Position numbers and translations under genes: made by a program. From positions 310,001 through 374,000 of the forward strand of contig NZ_FNWH01000006.1 in the NCBI RefSeq assembly GCF_900106585.1: a stretch of DNA of 64,000 nt, given 5' to 3'. A model generated the notes under the pieces. That model saw only the letters and a program-made list of their open reading frames with translations. It searched no databases and was not told the DNA's origin. Source of the DNA: Acidaminococcus timonensis. GTDB taxonomy: Bacteria; Bacillota; Negativicutes; Acidaminococcales; Acidaminococcaceae. Position 1 is the first letter of the stretch. Every line of letters begins with the position of its first letter. Positions 62,355 to 64,000 of this stretch are shown here, in pieces.

Positions 62355-63899
62355 ATGGAGAATTTACAGCATGAGGTCGTCCTGGTAGTCGACTTCGGTG
62401 CACAGTACAGCCAGCTGATTGCCAGAAGAGTGCGTGAATGTGGCGTTTATTGCGAAATCATTCCTTACAACTACAGCCTGGACAAGATCAAAGCCAAGAA
62501 TCCCAAAGCCATCATCCTGTCCGGCGGTCCCAACAGCGTGTATGCCGAGAACACCCCCAGCGTGGATGAGGGTGTGTTCGAACTGGGCATCCCTGTACTG
62601 GGCATCTGCTACGGGGATCAGTTCATGACCAAGGCCCTGGGCGGCGTGGTGGCCCATGCCGGCAGCGGTGAATACGGCAAGACCGCTGTGGTCCTGGATA
62701 CCGAGACCCGTCTGTTCTCCGGTCTGGAAAAGAACAACGTATGCTGGATGAGCCATCAGGACTATGCGGAAAAAGCGCCTGAAGGCTTTACCGTCATCGC
62801 CCATACGGACGAATGTCCCATTGCTGCCATGCAGAACGAAGAGAAGAAACTGTATGGCGTGCAGTTCCATCCTGAAGTGATGCATACGCCTTTCGGCAAG
62901 CAGATGTTCAGCAATTTCCTGTTCAATATCTGCAACCTGTCCGGCGACTGGACCATGTCTTCCTTCGCCCAGAACAAGATCCGGGAAATCCGTGAAAAAG
63001 TGGGCAAGGGCAACGTGCTCTGCGCCATGAGCGGTGGGGTGGATTCCTCTGTGGCGGCTGTGCTGGTCCACAAGGCGGTGGGCAAGCAGCTGACCTGCGT
63101 GTTCGTGGACCATGGCCTGCTGCGGAAAGACGAAGGAGACCAGGTGGAACAGGTCTTCAAGCGGGATTTCGATATGAACCTGATCCGGGTCAACGCCCAG
63201 GACCGTTTCCTGAGCAAACTGAAAGGTGTCAGCGACCCTGAAAAGAAACGGAAGATCATTGGGGAAGAATTCATCCGGGTCTTTGAAGAAGAATCCAAAA
63301 AGATCGGTCATGTGGACTTCCTGGTCCAGGGGACCATCTATCCGGACGTGGTGGAATCGGGCGGTACCGGTACCTCTGCCACCATCAAGAGCCACCACAA
63401 TGTAGGCGGCCTGCCCAAAGACATGAAACTGGGCCTGATCGAACCCCTGCGGGAACTGTTCAAGGATGAAGTCCGCGCCGTGGGCGAAGAACTGGGCATC
63501 CCCTCCGAACTGGTATGGCGCCAGCCCTTCCCGGGCCCCGGCCTGGCCATCCGTGTCCTGGGCGAAGTCACCGAAGAGAAGCTGCACATTGTGCGGGAAG
63601 CCGATGCCATCTTCCGGGAAGAAATCGCCAAGGCCGGTCTGGATCGGTCCATCTGGCAGTATTTTGCCTGCCTGCCCAACATCCGCAGTGTGGGTGTCAT
63701 GGGCGACTTCCGGACCTACAGCAACACCATCGCTCTCCGTGCCGTGAACAGCACCGATGGCATGACTTCCGACTGGTCCCATATCCCGTACCATGTACTG
63801 GATATCGTTTCCCGCCGGATCGTCAATGAAGTCCCCGGGGTGAACCGGGTAGTCTATGATATCACCAGCAAGCCGCCGGCGACGATTGAATGGGAGTAA
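62355..63899 (+). CDS. guaA: GMP synthase (glutamine-hydrolysing)
   Basis: GuaA aminates XMP to GMP using glutamine-derived ammonia and ATP. The 514-residue protein has an N-terminal class I glutamine amidotransferase with LGICYGDQF (the nucleophile Cys; Asp follows the Gly where Met is common) and FHPEVMHT. The ATP-pyrophosphatase domain has the P-loop [13 protein letters not shown], and the dimerisation domain ends KPPATIEWE. The ATG at 62355 has GGGAGGA upstream; an earlier in-frame ATG lies inside the promoter. Confidence 0.97.
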   Translation: MENLQHEVVLVVDFGAQYSQLIARRVRECGVYCEIIPYNYSLDKIKAKNPKAIILSGGPNSVYAENTPSVDEGVFELGIPVLGICYGDQFMTKALGGVVAHAGSGEYGKTAVVLDTETRLFSGLEKNNVCWMSHQDYAEKAPEGFTVIAHTDECPIAAMQNEEKKLYGVQFHPEVMHTPFGKQMFSNFLFNICNLSGDWTMSSFAQNKIREIREKVGKGNVLCAMSGGVDSSVAAVLVHKAVGKQLTCVFVDHGLLRKDEGDQVEQVFKRDFDMNLIRVNAQDRFLSKLKGVSDPEKKRKIIGEEFIRVFEEESKKIGHVDFLVQGTIYPDVVESGGTGTSATIKSHHNVGGLPKDMKLGLIEPLRELFKDEVRAVGEELGIPSELVWRQPFPGPGLAIRVLGEVTEEKLHIVREADAIFREEIAKAGLDRSIWQYFACLPNIRSVGVMGDFRTYSNTIALRAVNSTDGMTSDWSHIPYHVLDIVSRRIVNEVPGVNRVVYDITSKPPATIEWE

Positions 63900-63906
63900 T
63901 TGTAAC

Positions 63907-64000
63907 GGCTAACGCATAACCCAGGCGCACGATATACGCCCATCTGCTTAGTTGGCTAACGCATAACCCAGACGCGGGATATGCACCCATCTACTTTGTC
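63907..64000. repeat. Tandem 47-base repeat at the window end
   Basis: Two adjacent 47-base units (63907-63953 and 63954-64000). The first 18 bases are identical and the rest is similar. The second unit runs to the window edge, so more copies may follow. It starts 7 bases after guaA, and no terminator is visible between. Confidence 0.8.

Noticed and set aside
63907-64000. CRISPR array at the window end
   Set aside because: Adjacent 47-base units are similar over their full length; there is no alternation of identical repeats and unrelated spacers, and no cas genes are nearby.

Overview
The window is a gene-dense, GC-rich bacterial chromosome segment in which every credible gene reads on the + strand. 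The core gene order is that of Firmicutes: rpsB-tsf-pyrH-frr, uppS-cdsA-dxr-rseP-ispG-proS-polC, rimP-nusA-ylxR-ylxQ-infB-rbfA-nrnA-truB-ribF, lepA-hemW-hrcA-grpE-dnaK-dnaJ-prmA-rsmE-mtaB, and a YacL-like gene-ispDF-gltX-cysS-mrnC. Firmicute hallmarks include PolC, HrcA with a perfect CIRCE operator, YlxR/YlxQ, YqeY, mini-RNase III and ThyX. A two-partner secretion (TPS) locus needs an outer membrane, so the source is most likely a diderm firmicute (Negativicutes). From composition and gene content I would guess Acidaminococcaceae, perhaps Acidaminococcus; this is inference, not a database match.

Layout. 1-2.9 kb: translation factors, UMP kinase and a ferredoxin. 2.9-13.9 kb: undecaprenyl and isoprenoid synthesis, CDP-diacylglycerol synthase, RseP, ProRS, an MgtC-like protein and a replicative PolC that appears to lack its proofreading exonuclease. 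13.9-21.9 kb: a long transcription/translation operon (rimP to ribF) with a near-consensus promoter and a leader hairpin. 22-24.2 kb: rpsT and lepA. 24.2-29.3 kb: an accessory block splitting the usual lepA-hemW pair, made of a GntR regulator with two DNA-binding domains, an SLC13-type permease behind a palindromic operator-like site, a TtdA/TtdB-type dehydratase and an EamA-type exporter. 29.4-35.5 kb: hemW and the heat-shock operon. 35.5-45.4 kb: a TPS locus splitting the usual dnaJ-prmA pair; the transporter gene has an in-frame amber codon while the roughly 2,614-residue exoprotein gene is intact. 45.4-52.4 kb: prmA, rsmE, mtaB, a HIT protein, rpsU, yqeY, an aminotransferase, an M48 protease and a CarD-like regulator. 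52.5-59.7 kb: PIN/TRAM protein, IspDF fusion, two aminoacyl-tRNA synthetases, MrnC, ThyX and an unrecognised protein. 59.7-60.9 kb: two near-identical tRNA operons (Asp-Phe-Gly-Cys and Asp-Phe-Gly-Cys-Leu) with heptamer repeats. 61-63.9 kb: uracil permease and GMP synthase. The window ends in a 47-base tandem repeat.

The genes jointly serve translation, isoprenoid/cell-envelope supply (uppS, dxr, ispG, ispDF), nucleotide supply (pyrH, thyX, uraA, guaA) and protein folding. The two accessory blocks (24-29 kb and 35-45 kb) hold most of the unusual biology. No stretch longer than about 300 bases lacks a gene, RNA or recognisable element.
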